Shown here: one piece after another, positions 7,955 to 16,859 of the stretch
How the letters are laid out: each line of letters starts with the position of its first letter
Position numbering within the stretch: position 1 is the first letter of the stretch
Assembly: GCA_947258815.1 (NCBI GenBank)
Contig: CAMYJW010000015.1
Location: forward strand, 62,001-126,000
DNA from: an uncultured Sphingomonadaceae bacterium
GTDB taxonomy: Bacteria; Pseudomonadota; Alphaproteobacteria; Sphingomonadales; Sphingomonadaceae
Reading direction: 5' to 3'
DNA: 64,000 bases
The notes under the pieces: model-generated
Seen by the model: the letters and a program-made list of their open reading frames with translations, nothing else
What the model was told of the DNA's origin: nothing
Database searches by the model: none
Made by a program: the position numbers and the translations under genes

Positions 7955-8365
7955 TCAGGCTGCGGCATCGGCGAAGATCGGGCCCCATATCGCGCTGGCA
8001 TGCGCGGTTTCATGGTATTCGCGCACTTCGCGGATTTTGCCTTCGCGCATAACGAACAGGCTCAGGAAGTGGTTGTTATAGACGCTGCCGTTCTTCAGTG
8101 TGCCCAAACCTTCATATTCGGCAACGACAACATCACCATCAGCAACGATCCGCTTTATCGTGAAGCGCAAGCCATTCTCATCGTAGCTGGCGTGGATGAT
8201 TTCGGCCAGTTGCCTGATCTGACCCTGAATTTCTCCTGTCGCGGGGGTCCACCAGACGAGATCGTGTGCGGCGTATTGTGCGATCGCGGATTTCAGGCCG
8301 TCGCGTGCGTTGGCTTCGATGAAGGCCCTGACAATGCGCGTGTTGGCGCTGTCGATATCGGCCAT
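7955..8365 (-). CDS. SnoaL/NTF2-like protein
   Basis: A 136-residue cone-shaped NTF2/SnoaL-fold protein, usually an isomerase, cyclase, hydratase or binding protein in catabolic clusters. It has the N-terminal helix ANTRIVRAFIEANARDG, the HDLVWWTPATGEIQG strand pair and the C-terminal FVMREGKIREVREYHET. GAAGGAGAG precedes the ATG at good spacing. It is divergent from the MFS gene, with a CTGCA-N4-TGCAG site between. A paralogue sharing the C-terminal TAHA/SAHA..IW.PIFA pattern lies at 14015-14422. Substrate unknown. Confidence 0.82.
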   Translation of the reverse strand: MADIDSANTRIVRAFIEANARDGLKSAIAQYAAHDLVWWTPATGEIQGQIRQLAEIIHASYDENGLRFTIKRIVADGDVVVAEYEGLGTLKNGSVYNNHFLSLFVMREGKIREVREYHETAHASAIWGPIFADAAA

Positions 8366-8487
8366 ATTGCTCTCCTTCGTTTGGTCCTTGTCGCACCCGC
8401 TGTGCGGGCCGCGCCCGCATTCGCGCGGTGGTGCGCAGTATTGCCGCTGAAGCCCGTTTTGCCGACCTGAAATGACCGCGATCCGGC

Positions 8488-8501
8488 CTGCAACTATGCA
8501 G
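8488..8501. promoter_or_regulatory. inverted repeat CTGCA-ACTA-TGCAG
   Basis: A perfect 5-bp-arm inverted repeat with a four-base spacer in the divergent gap between the SnoaL-like gene and the MFS gene. It matches the arrangement at 10149-10168 and 14530-14545, suggesting a common regulator. Confidence 0.45.
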
Positions 8502-8645
8502 CGAATGCTTCAAAAATGCAGGCAATGAGGCCGGGCTTGATCGCTATGAGTGGGCGATCGCAAGGCGGCGTGTTGCGCGCCATCACGGCGTTTGACCGGA
8601 ACCGGCCAGAGAGAGCCTCGGCCCGACAGAATTTGGGAGTGTGTG

Positions 8646-10025
8646 TTGGCGACAGCAACCGGCGCGGATGATGCCGTCAATACCAGTCGGGCGGTCGATC
8701 CCGAAGCTGCTGGGGCAAAAGATTCGGCATATCCTTCGGTCTGGCGCGCGTCTTATGCCGTTTTCGTTCTCATGCTGGTCACCTTCACGGCGCTGCTTGA
8801 TCGCTATCTGCCGTCGATCGCGCTGGGGCCGATGAAAAACGAGCTGGGTCTTTCCGACACCAGCATCAGCCTGGTTCAAGGCGCGGCATTTTCGATCTTC
8901 TATTGCATTGCCGGCGTGCCGCTTGGCCGCGCGGTGGATAACTGGAACCGCCGTAATCTGGTGGTGATCGCCGTTCTGGCGTGGAGCATGCTGACAATCT
9001 GGTCGGGCCTTGCAACCAGCTTTACCGAACTGTTCATCGCGCGGGCAGGGATCGGCATTTCAGAGGCCGTTCTTGCGCCCGCGACCTATTCGATAATTGC
9101 CGATTGTTTCGAGCCGCGCCATCGCGGACGCGCCATCGGGATATACTTTTCATCGCTCGTTGTCGGCAGCAGCGCCTCTTTTATTATCGGCGGGGCATTG
9201 CTGGCGCACCTTGCGCAAACGCCGGTCGATTTTCCGATCGTGGGTGAACTGTCTCCGTGGCGCGGCGCGTTTGTTTTGCTGGCGTTGCTGGGGGTACCCG
9301 CGATGTTGGCGGCGATGACCATGCGCGAGCCAGCGCGGATGGAAGTTCAGGCTTCGGCCGATCGCGCCGGCTTGCTGCAATTCCTGCGAGAAAAAGCCGG
9401 GGCCATGGCGATGCTCTATGCCACTTTCGGAGTTCTGGCGTTCGTGTCCGTGATCGCCGTTACCTGGGCGCCCACGCTGTATAATCGCAGTCTGGGTGTG
9501 GATCTGTCGCGTTCGGCGATGCTTGTTGGCGTTGCGATACTTATCGGCGGTGTGCTTGGTGCGTTGCTTTCCGGGTGGTTCAGCGATCGTTTTGTGCAAA
9601 AACCGGGCGCGGGCCGGTTTCGGGTGCAGATCATTTCGGCGCTCGTTTCAACGCCCGTGCTGGCGGCATGGCCGCTGATGCCGACAGTCGCGCTCAGTTA
9701 TCCGATGCTTGTGCTTGCCACGATCACCATCACGTTTGGCATGTCCAACATCGCGGCAACGATACAGGACATCGCGCCTAATCAGTTGCGCGGGCAGCTT
9801 ATCGCCATCAACTATATCGTGCTGATGCTGGCGTCGGGGCTTACGCCGACGGTGGTTGCGCTGGTCACCGAATCCGTATTTGCAGACAGCGCGGCCTTGC
9901 CGCAGTCCATGGCGCTGGTTGGCGGAATTTTTGGTGCGATCTGCTTTGTCATCGCCCTCAAAACGGCCGGGCGCTATGCGGCGATGCGCATCGCGGTTCC
10001 GGGTGCTCCGGCGGCTGCACGGTAA
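8646..10025 (+). CDS. MFS transporter, spinster-like
   Basis: About 459 residues with ~12 hydrophobic segments. The N-terminal part (TALLDRYLPSIALGPMKNEL, GAAFSIFYCIAGVPLGRAVD, RRNLVVIAVLAWSMLTIWSG) is typical of spinster-like MFS carriers common in sphingomonad catabolic clusters. I place the start at TTG 8646 because GGGAG ends six bases upstream; the ATG at 8550 would add a charged, non-family N-terminus. It probably moves the pathway substrate or an acidic intermediate across the inner membrane. The nearby TonB receptor would handle the outer membrane. Confidence 0.88.
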   Translation: MATATGADDAVNTSRAVDPEAAGAKDSAYPSVWRASYAVFVLMLVTFTALLDRYLPSIALGPMKNELGLSDTSISLVQGAAFSIFYCIAGVPLGRAVDNWNRRNLVVIAVLAWSMLTIWSGLATSFTELFIARAGIGISEAVLAPATYSIIADCFEPRHRGRAIGIYFSSLVVGSSASFIIGGALLAHLAQTPVDFPIVGELSPWRGAFVLLALLGVPAMLAAMTMREPARMEVQASADRAGLLQFLREKAGAMAMLYATFGVLAFVSVIAVTWAPTLYNRSLGVDLSRSAMLVGVAILIGGVLGALLSGWFSDRFVQKPGAGRFRVQIISALVSTPVLAAWPLMPTVALSYPMLVLATITITFGMSNIAATIQDIAPNQLRGQLIAINYIVLMLASGLTPTVVALVTESVFADSAALPQSMALVGGIFGAICFVIALKTAGRYAAMRIAVPGAPAAAR

Positions 10026-10148
10026 AGCCCCGGCGGCAAAGTTATGCGCGCCGCACCCTTGTGGGCTGTGCATTCAGGCTGATCCAAATCGGAACGCGCT
10101 GCCTCGCTTTGACGCGCCTTTGCGAGGTTTGACGGGGGGCGGGGCAGG

Positions 10149-10168
10149 CGGCTGCAAAAATGCAGCCG
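10149..10168. promoter_or_regulatory. perfect inverted repeat CGGCTGCA-AAAA-TGCAGCCG
   Basis: Perfect 8-bp arms around AAAA, 102 bp upstream of the HIT-protein start. No T-run follows, so it is more likely an operator than an intrinsic terminator, although it lies downstream of the MFS stop. Its core is the same CTGCA-N4-TGCAG motif as at 8488. Confidence 0.5.
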
Positions 10169-10270
10169 TCGCTGTCATTTCGCTCGTTTCGTTGCTCTTC
10201 GCCATCGCATAATTGTGCCCCGATCCGGCGTTTCGGACCGGGAACAGGCCGGGGCGGGCGGACACAACCA

Positions 10271-10765
10271 ATGGCAAACGCGGCCGGAACGGACATGACG
10301 TGCAGCATATGCAGCTACCTGAATGACTTACCGTCTGAACGCATCTTGTGGGAAGACGAATACTGGATCTGCGGCCCGTTGCTCGACGTGCCGGGCTGGA
10401 CGATGGTGATGACCAGGCGCCATGCCGAGGGGATCTGGTCGCTCAGCGATGCGGAAGCGTCTCGCTTCGGGCCGCTGATGCGCGATATTGCGCAAACGGT
10501 GAAGGCTGTCACTGGCGCGCAGCGCGTGCACTTTGCCGCGATGGGCGAAGTCGCGCCGCATTATCATAACGCCATTTTGCCGCGCAGGCCGGGCGAACAG
10601 CCGGTCTGGGACAGTATGGCGCTGGTCACGCGTGCGGCGGCGGATGCCGATCCACACGCGGCTTCACATATCGAAAAGGCGCTGCGCGCGCAGCTTGGCG
10701 CGATGGCTTCGGGTGGCAATCGCCTACGTCAGACAGCCGGATGTTCCGGCGTGGGTCAATCATAA
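10271..10765 (+). CDS. HIT-family protein with modified triad
   Basis: A 164-residue protein of the histidine-triad superfamily. N-terminal C11-x2-C14 resembles the Zn-binding pair of Hint/GalT-type proteins. The triad region reads H97-Y-H99-N-A101, so the third His is Ala. HIT proteins hydrolyse or transfer nucleotidyl groups; which partner this one uses is unknown. ATG 10271 is chosen (ATG 10295 also possible). It follows the MFS gene and precedes a TonB receptor by 54 bp, so it may be cotranscribed with the receptor. Confidence 0.72.
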   Translation: MANAAGTDMTCSICSYLNDLPSERILWEDEYWICGPLLDVPGWTMVMTRRHAEGIWSLSDAEASRFGPLMRDIAQTVKAVTGAQRVHFAAMGEVAPHYHNAILPRRPGEQPVWDSMALVTRAAADADPHAASHIEKALRAQLGAMASGGNRLRQTAGCSGVGQS

Positions 10766-10819
10766 AAATCAATAAATTCAAATGTTAACAGAACAAAACT
10801 CTAAAGAGGGGGAAATACG

Positions 10820-13174
10820 ATGATTGAAGTGGCTGGGGTTAAAGCGGCTGGCGTTCACGGTATTCGCCGGAAACTGCTTGTCAGCGCGGCGATTTGCGCG
10901 GTTGCTGTCTCGCCGGGATACGCGCAGGCGCAGGATGCCTATGAAGGCGGAATTCAGGACATCATCGTCACCGCGCAGAAGCGCGAGGAATCGGCCAGCA
11001 AAGTCGGCATGTCGATCGCAACGGTTGACGGTGATGAGCTGGTCAAGCGCAACATAATCGGGGCGGAGGATCTGGGGCGGGTCGTTCCGGGTTTCACATA
11101 TGCGAACAGCGCGTTCAACGTGCCCGTCTATTCGGTGCGCGGTGTTGGCTTTAACGATAATGCGCTGGGCGCGAGCCCGACGGTAACGGTCTATATCGAT
11201 CAGGTTGCGTTGCCCTATTCCGCGATGACCCAGGGCGCGACCCTGGATATCCAGCGGCTCGAAGTGCTGAAAGGCCCGCAGGGCACCTTGTTCGGGCAAA
11301 ACTCAACAGCAGGCGCGATCAACTTCATCGCGCGCAAGCCGACTGACGAATTCGAAGGCGGTGCCTCGATCACGTTTGGTCGTTTCAACCACGCCAAGGT
11401 TGAAGGGTTCGTTTCCGGGCCGCTTGGCGGCAATGCGAAAGCCCGGCTGGCAGCCTCGCGCGAGATTGGCGGCGACTGGCAGCGTTCGATCACGCGCAAC
11501 GATACACTGGGAGAGAGCAACCGCGGTGCGGCACGTTTCCTGCTTGATTGGGAGCCGACCGAAAGCCTGAAAATCGCGATCAACCTCAATGGCTGGATGG
11601 ACAAGTCTGACAGCCAGGCCGGGCAACTTGTGGATGTGCGGTTCGGCAATGCCAATCCGGCCAACCAGCTGGCGATTGTGCGCGATGCGCCGCGCGCGCC
11701 GCGGGATCTGCGCAGCGCCGAATGGACCCCAAAGCCCGGCGGTTTTTATGAAGGCGACAACTGGTTTTATCAGGCTTCGTTGCGCGCCGATCTGGATCTG
11801 GGCGATTTTGCCACGTTGACGTCTGTGACCGCGTACAATCGGTTCAGCACCATCGGTTATTCGGATATCGACGGCATCGATTCCGAAAACGGCGAAGTGG
11901 GTTTTGATGGCGATATCCGCGCTTTCAATCAGGAACTGCGGCTGAGCGGCGAAGCCGGTCCGTTGCGCTGGATTGTGGGCGGCTATTACGCGAAAGACAA
12001 GATTCGCGATTTTCAACCTGAGCTTGCATTCGGTTCATCATCCGGCGCGCAGAACCTTGTTGGCGTTCATGTCATGCGGCAAGGTTCGATGAGCCGTTCG
12101 CGGATCGAAACCAAGGCAGCATTTGCCAACGCGGAATTGCAGTTCAGCCCGCTGCTGAAGGCGGTTGGCGGCATTCGTTATACCAAGGAAGAACGTGATT
12201 TCCGTGCATGTGGCCACGATACCGGCGACGGTCTGACTTCGCTGGCATTCAGCATTCTGCAGGGCTTCCTTTCGGGGGGGATAACGCCAAGCCAACCGTT
12301 CGGCCCCAACGAATGCATCACTCTTGGCCCGCCGCCCGATTTCAGCCCCGGCTTCGTGGACGAAACGCTTGATGAGGATAACGTTTCGTGGAACGCGGGG
12401 CTTAACTTCACGCCCAACGACACCACGCTGATTTATGGCCGCGTTTCGCGCGGCTACAAATCAGGCAGTTTCCCGACCCAGGCCTATACCTCGATCGATC
12501 AGATCACGCCTGTTACGCAGGAAAGCGTTCTGGCTTATGAAGTGGGCTTCAAAACCACCGTGCTCAACCGCAAACTGCGGCTGGAAGGCGCGGCGTTCTA
12601 TTACGATTACACCGACAAGCAGCTGAAAGGTAAGAAGGAAATCTTCCCGTTCGGCGCGCTGAACGCCTTGCAGAACATCCCCAAATCGCGGGTGCAAGGT
12701 GCCGAGATTTCGGCGCAGGCACAGCCGGTGCGTGGGTTGTCTGTCAATGCCTCGTTGCTCTACCTCGATACCAAGATCACCGAGTTCTTCGGTTTCGATC
12801 CCGATGGGATTGAACGCGATCTTGCCGGTTCGCGCTTCAACTTCTCGCCCAAATGGCAAGCACAGGGCGGCGCGCAATATTCATGGGATGTTTCGGCCGG
12901 CCTCGATGCGTCCCTTGGCTTCGATGTCATTCATCGCAGCCGGACAACGGGCGTTCTGGGCGGCAACGATCCGGCCTTCTTCATCCCCAAATATACGCTG
13001 GTTGATCTGCGCGCCAGCATCGGTGACGCCGATGATGCCTGGCGGCTGAGCTTGTGGGGCAAGAACGTGACCAACAAGTTCTATCTCACCAACGCGCTGC
13101 GCGATGTCGATACGATCGTGCGGTTTACGGGTCGTCCGGCGACCTATGGCGCGACCATGGCGGTGAAGTTCTGA
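10820..13174 (+). CDS. TonB-dependent outer-membrane receptor
   Basis: 784 residues: a signal peptide (KLLVSAAICAVAVSPGYAQA), the TonB-box/plug start DIIVTAQKREE, a plug domain with VLKGPQGTLFGQNSTAGAIN, and a 22-strand-type barrel ending in aromatic Phe (TYGATMAVKF). A strong AGAGGGGG precedes the ATG. This subfamily in sphingomonads usually imports hydrophobic or sugar-like substrates rather than siderophores; the location in a catabolic block supports that. The TonB/ExbBD energy system is not in the window. Confidence 0.93.
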   Translation: MIEVAGVKAAGVHGIRRKLLVSAAICAVAVSPGYAQAQDAYEGGIQDIIVTAQKREESASKVGMSIATVDGDELVKRNIIGAEDLGRVVPGFTYANSAFNVPVYSVRGVGFNDNALGASPTVTVYIDQVALPYSAMTQGATLDIQRLEVLKGPQGTLFGQNSTAGAINFIARKPTDEFEGGASITFGRFNHAKVEGFVSGPLGGNAKARLAASREIGGDWQRSITRNDTLGESNRGAARFLLDWEPTESLKIAINLNGWMDKSDSQAGQLVDVRFGNANPANQLAIVRDAPRAPRDLRSAEWTPKPGGFYEGDNWFYQASLRADLDLGDFATLTSVTAYNRFSTIGYSDIDGIDSENGEVGFDGDIRAFNQELRLSGEAGPLRWIVGGYYAKDKIRDFQPELAFGSSSGAQNLVGVHVMRQGSMSRSRIETKAAFANAELQFSPLLKAVGGIRYTKEERDFRACGHDTGDGLTSLAFSILQGFLSGGITPSQPFGPNECITLGPPPDFSPGFVDETLDEDNVSWNAGLNFTPNDTTLIYGRVSRGYKSGSFPTQAYTSIDQITPVTQESVLAYEVGFKTTVLNRKLRLEGAAFYYDYTDKQLKGKKEIFPFGALNALQNIPKSRVQGAEISAQAQPVRGLSVNASLLYLDTKITEFFGFDPDGIERDLAGSRFNFSPKWQAQGGAQYSWDVSAGLDASLGFDVIHRSRTTGVLGGNDPAFFIPKYTLVDLRASIGDADDAWRLSLWGKNVTNKFYLTNALRDVDTIVRFTGRPATYGATMAVKF

Positions 13175-13286
13175 CGCGCCCGATGTGCGGCGAGGGGGCA
13201 TCGGCGGCATCTGTTGGCGTCGATGCCTTCGATCAGCGAGATCGTGTGTTCGGGATTGGAAACGCCGTTCGAGGGGGATTGACTGA

Positions 13287-13937
13287 ATGAAGTGGGTGTC
13301 GCGCGAACTGATCCATTTTGACAGGGTGGTGACGCCCTGGCTGATCCAGCGGTTCGTCGATCCGCAGGCAGAGTTTATTCTGGTGCCCTGGGGCAAGGAA
13401 GATGAACGGCCAGAAGATGCGATTCCTTATGCAATTCCGGGGGTCGAACTGGCGCCGCACGATGCCGAAGCGACGACGTTTGACCGGGTGATGACCAAGT
13501 ATGAACTGGATGATCCGGGGTTGCGCTCGATGGCGCTGGTTATCCGGCACGGCGTGTTCAAAACGCTGCTTGATCGTGATCCGCCCGATGATCGGGCAGG
13601 GCGGCTGGCGCCGGGTGTGATGGCGATGATCGAGGCGATCATGCTGGCCAGCGCATCCGATATGGAGACGCTGGAACGTTCGTTCCCGGTTCTTGATGCA
13701 CTTTATGCGCTGCTTGTTGCGGAGAATACGGCAATCGCGTGCAATCACAGCGAGCCGCCCGCAGGGGTAAGCGATGCGATGTGGCGAACCGCGTTTAACT
13801 GCGCCATCCTGCTGGGTGCCAGGGAGCAGGGCAAGGGCTTTGACGGGCGCGAACCGGTGGTGCGCGATGCCGTGTTCGACGCGCGTCTCGAAGCCTTTCA
13901 GCAGACAGCGCTCAGCTTCAATCCGCACGACCAGTAG
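13287..13937 (+). CDS. stand-alone ChrB C-terminal-like domain protein
   Basis: 216 residues. The N-terminal ~110 match the C-terminal domain of ChrB (chromate-resistance regulator): WVSRELIHFDRVVTPWLIQR, FVDPQAEFILVPWG, then YAIPGVELAPHD and TTFDRVMTKYELDDPGL. The ChrB N-terminal domain and the chromate pump ChrA are absent. The C-terminal ~100 residues are helical and unassigned. GGGGGA precedes the ATG. The gene follows the TonB receptor by 112 bp, suggesting a role in the catabolic unit rather than metal resistance; what it does there is unknown. Confidence 0.68.
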   Translation: MKWVSRELIHFDRVVTPWLIQRFVDPQAEFILVPWGKEDERPEDAIPYAIPGVELAPHDAEATTFDRVMTKYELDDPGLRSMALVIRHGVFKTLLDRDPPDDRAGRLAPGVMAMIEAIMLASASDMETLERSFPVLDALYALLVAENTAIACNHSEPPAGVSDAMWRTAFNCAILLGAREQGKGFDGREPVVRDAVFDARLEAFQQTALSFNPHDQ

Positions 13938-14014
13938 GCCGCGACAGGCCCGGAAGGGCGCAGCAGGAAACCTCCAACCGTTTTCGGACCACCGATCCTG
14001 AGAGGCGACAAGCC

Positions 14015-14422
14015 TTATGTTTCGGGCAGTTCGGCGGCGAAGATCGGTTCCCATATCGGATTGGCATGGGCAGAGTTGTGATGCTCGCGGATCTGGATGA
14101 TCTTGCCGTCGCGCAGGCGATAGAGGTTGTGATAATGGTTGTGAAACACCCGGCCGTCTTTCAGCGGGATGCGTGCTTCGGAATCGATGGCCACGCGATC
14201 ATCCTGACAGGTTATGGCATGAATTTCGATGCTGGCGGCCCCCGGAACGAAGTGTGATCGCATGATCTTTGAAAGCGCGACGATGCAATCCTGAACTTCG
14301 CCCGTGCCCGGTATCCACCATATCAAATCATCGCTCGCATGCTTTTCAAGCGCGGCGGTCAGGCTGACGGTGCGGCTTGTCATGATGAAATCTTCGACAA
14401 CTTCGCGGTTCGATCTTGCCAT
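14015..14422 (-). CDS. SnoaL/NTF2-like protein (paralogue)
   Basis: 135 residues of SnoaL/NTF2 fold: an N-terminal helix (REVVEDFIMTSRTVSLTAAL), then DDLIWWIPGTGEVQDC and a C-terminal YRLRDGKIIQIREHHNSAHA. The WWIPGTGEVQ and C-terminal AHA..IW.PIFA patterns mark it as a paralogue of the protein at 7955-8365. ATG 14422 has CGGGAACAG upstream; ATG 14449 would lack a ribosome site. It is divergent from the FAH-fold operon, with a CTGCA-type repeat between. Confidence 0.8.
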   Translation of the reverse strand: MARSNREVVEDFIMTSRTVSLTAALEKHASDDLIWWIPGTGEVQDCIVALSKIMRSHFVPGAASIEIHAITCQDDRVAIDSEARIPLKDGRVFHNHYHNLYRLRDGKIIQIREHHNSAHANPIWEPIFAAELPET

Positions 14423-14529
14423 CTGTTCCCGGTGTCCTTTGCGTCGCATCGTGGTTGGTCAGGCTGATGCCGAGGATCGGGAATAACGCCACATTGCGCG
14501 TGCTGCGAAGCTGCATGTTTTAGATTTGC

Positions 14530-14545
14530 GCTGCAAATTCGCAGC
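14530..14545. promoter_or_regulatory. inverted repeat CTGCA-AATT-CGCAG
   Basis: A one-mismatch version of the CTGCA-N4-TGCAG motif, extended to GCTGC...GCAGC, in the divergent gap between the SnoaL-like gene (start 14422) and the FAH operon (start 14682). Confidence 0.4.
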
Positions 14546-14681
14546 TGGCCAAACCGGCAATGGCTGGCTGATAACTGCCGCGCACCGTGCGGTGCAATGC
14601 GGGTTGGCCGCCTGATCTTCTTGCGGCGTCCGGGGCCAGTGGCGGTAAATCTGTCACATCGAATTTGAACAAGGAAACACA

Positions 14682-15608
14682 ATGAAGCTGGCGAAATTCC
14701 GCGATGCGAACGGCGAGCACTGGGGCGAGATCGATCCCGATGTCGGCACGATAAGGCGTATCCCCGATCCGTTTGCGGAGTGGGCGCCCGAAGTAACCGC
14801 CAATGGGCCCGGTGTGCTCAAATTCGATGATCGCACGATCGACGTTGATGCCGTCAAGCTCCTCGCGCCGCTGCACAGGCCTGCGCATATCTATTGGCTG
14901 GGGCTGAATTACCCCAACTGGCCCAAGCCTGAGGACACCGATGCATCGGTGTTCTTCAAATCGCGCACCGCGATCGTCGGGCCCGATGAAACGATCATGT
15001 TTCCCAAGCTTATTACGATCCAGCCACAGGCCTATTTCGTTTATGAGATCGAACTGGTGGCGATGATCGGCAGCCATGGTCTTGCCGATCCCAAAAACGG
15101 CATTTCGGACGTTCTGGGTTATACCATCGGCAACAGCGGCGCGCTGCGCAACAACCGGGTGACATGCGTGGGCGCGGATATTCTGGGGCGCAGTTCGGCG
15201 CGCAAGTCATCGGCAATCGGGCCATGGATCGTCACGCGTGACGAACTGGGCGGCGATAGCCACCCCGATTTGCAGATGACGCTGAAAATAAACGGCGAAG
15301 TGCGCCAGAAGGGCCGCACCGGCAATATGATCTGGGATATGAATCGCTTGCTTCACGAGGTCGATTACCGCTCGCGGCTGGTGTGCGGCGATGTGGTGGA
15401 AACGGGCACCTGCGGATATGTCGGCGTGCAGGACGGTGTTTACGATCCGCTCGACAAGGCAGAGGCCGAGATCGAAGGGATCGGCGTTCTTCGCAATCAG
15501 GTGGAAGGCAACGATCCTTATTCGATCAGTCCCTCTCAACGCCCGCTGGGTGCGCACCGGGCACCCCAGATATATCCGCATCCGGTTTCCGATGAGGTGC
15601 TGAAATGA
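14682..15608 (+). CDS. fumarylacetoacetate-hydrolase-fold protein, altered metal site
   Basis: 308 residues of the FAH superfamily, whose members cleave C-C bonds or hydrate or decarboxylate diketo-type ring-cleavage products with a divalent metal. The first two metal ligands are E122 and E124 (YEIELVAMIG). The third, Asp in GYT..ND of relatives, is Ser152 (GYTIGNSGALR). It may therefore be non-catalytic, use another ligand, or work with the paralogue encoded next. AAGGAA precedes the ATG; the stop overlaps the next start by four bases (ATGA), indicating translational coupling. Confidence 0.85.
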   Translation: MKLAKFRDANGEHWGEIDPDVGTIRRIPDPFAEWAPEVTANGPGVLKFDDRTIDVDAVKLLAPLHRPAHIYWLGLNYPNWPKPEDTDASVFFKSRTAIVGPDETIMFPKLITIQPQAYFVYEIELVAMIGSHGLADPKNGISDVLGYTIGNSGALRNNRVTCVGADILGRSSARKSSAIGPWIVTRDELGGDSHPDLQMTLKINGEVRQKGRTGNMIWDMNRLLHEVDYRSRLVCGDVVETGTCGYVGVQDGVYDPLDKAEAEIEGIGVLRNQVEGNDPYSISPSQRPLGAHRAPQIYPHPVSDEVLK

Positions 15609-16780
15609 AGCTCGCATGTTATTCGCTCGACGGCGAAACGCACTGGGGCGCGGTTGATCCGGTTTCCGAATCCATCCGCAAGATCGGCGGGGCGTTTGAG
15701 GATTGGGCGCCTGAAGTCACGGCCAAGGGATCAAAAGTTATCGATCTGGAAGGTGCCGACCGCAAACTGGCCGATGTGAAGTTGCTTCCGCCGATCATTC
15801 CGGGATCGGAAATCATCGGCACCGGCATCAATTATGCATCATGGGCAATTCCGCCTGAAGGGGCCGACACCTGCTTCGAATTCAAATCCACCACCGCGAT
15901 TGCCGGCATGGATGATACGCTTCGGTTCCCGCAGATTATCGAAGAACAGCCCAAGTGCGAGTATCGCTATGAGATCGAGCTGGGCGTGATCATCGGCATG
16001 GGCATGGACGAGCCGACGGACGAGGGCATCAAGCACCTTCTGGGCTACACCATCTTCAACGATGGCTGCCTGCGCGGCCAGCGGCCCAGCTATGTTTCTT
16101 TCGACTGGACCGGAAGCAAATGCGGATATCAGGCTTCGTCGGTTGGCCCGTGGATCGTCACCCGCGATGAATTTGGCGATGAACAGCCCGATCTGGCGAT
16201 GATCACGCGAACCAACGGCGTTGTCACCACGTCGGGCCGCAGCGGAGATATGAAGCTTGGTCTCAATGAACTGCTGCGCGAGCTAAGCTGGCGCACCGCG
16301 CTCAGCCCCGGAGACATATTCTTTACCGGAACGCCGGGCTATGAAGGTATTCCCGATGGTGTGATGAGCCCGGGCGATGACTACGAGTTTGAGATCGAGG
16401 GTATTGGCGTGCTCAAGAACACGGTGGAAATCCGCAACAAGCCGCCGGGCCTGCCCGAGGGCCTGGATACGTTGACGCCTGCCGATGTGCCGCAGCTTGG
16501 CGTGGATCTGCGCAAATGGGACGGGACAGACGTGTTCTATATCAAGCAGATTCTTGAAAAGATGCAGGCCGCCGATCCAGACAACACGACCGGCTGGAAA
16601 GCGGATTCGCGCAGCTATCTGATGAGCGTGAATACCGACGCATGGCCTGAAGGCAGCCAGACCGAAACCATCGAATGGTGGGCGATTGATACGGCGCGCA
16701 GGCGGATATACCGGATGGCCGGTCAGGATATGTTCGCGACCGGCTATTTCCCGCACCGGCGCGAAGGCGGAACCGCCTGA
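15605..16780 (+). CDS. fumarylacetoacetate-hydrolase-fold enzyme with C-terminal extension
   Basis: 391 residues. Metal ligands E123, E125 (YEIELGVIIG) and D153 (GYTIFNDG) are all present, as are the LSPGDIFFTGTPGYEG and EIEGIGVLKN family blocks. Beyond residue ~285 a ~105-residue extension, rich in Asp/Trp/Tyr, matches no domain I know. The N-terminus (EDWAPEVTAKGSKVIDLEG) parallels that of the preceding protein, so the two arose by tandem duplication. It probably acts on a ring-cleavage or beta-diketone intermediate, perhaps as a heteromer with its partner. Confidence 0.87.
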   Translation: MKLACYSLDGETHWGAVDPVSESIRKIGGAFEDWAPEVTAKGSKVIDLEGADRKLADVKLLPPIIPGSEIIGTGINYASWAIPPEGADTCFEFKSTTAIAGMDDTLRFPQIIEEQPKCEYRYEIELGVIIGMGMDEPTDEGIKHLLGYTIFNDGCLRGQRPSYVSFDWTGSKCGYQASSVGPWIVTRDEFGDEQPDLAMITRTNGVVTTSGRSGDMKLGLNELLRELSWRTALSPGDIFFTGTPGYEGIPDGVMSPGDDYEFEIEGIGVLKNTVEIRNKPPGLPEGLDTLTPADVPQLGVDLRKWDGTDVFYIKQILEKMQAADPDNTTGWKADSRSYLMSVNTDAWPEGSQTETIEWWAIDTARRRIYRMAGQDMFATGYFPHRREGGTA

Positions 16781-16859
16781 TTGCGTGCATGGCCGGGCAT
16801 GTCGGGGTGCCTCCGGGATGCTTCCGGGGTTGTCCGCCGGGTGCTCCGGTTCAGTACTG

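Noticed and set aside
10149..10168. Intrinsic terminator after the MFS gene
   Set aside because: The stem is strong but no T-tract follows; the motif recurs upstream of other genes, so an operator is favoured.
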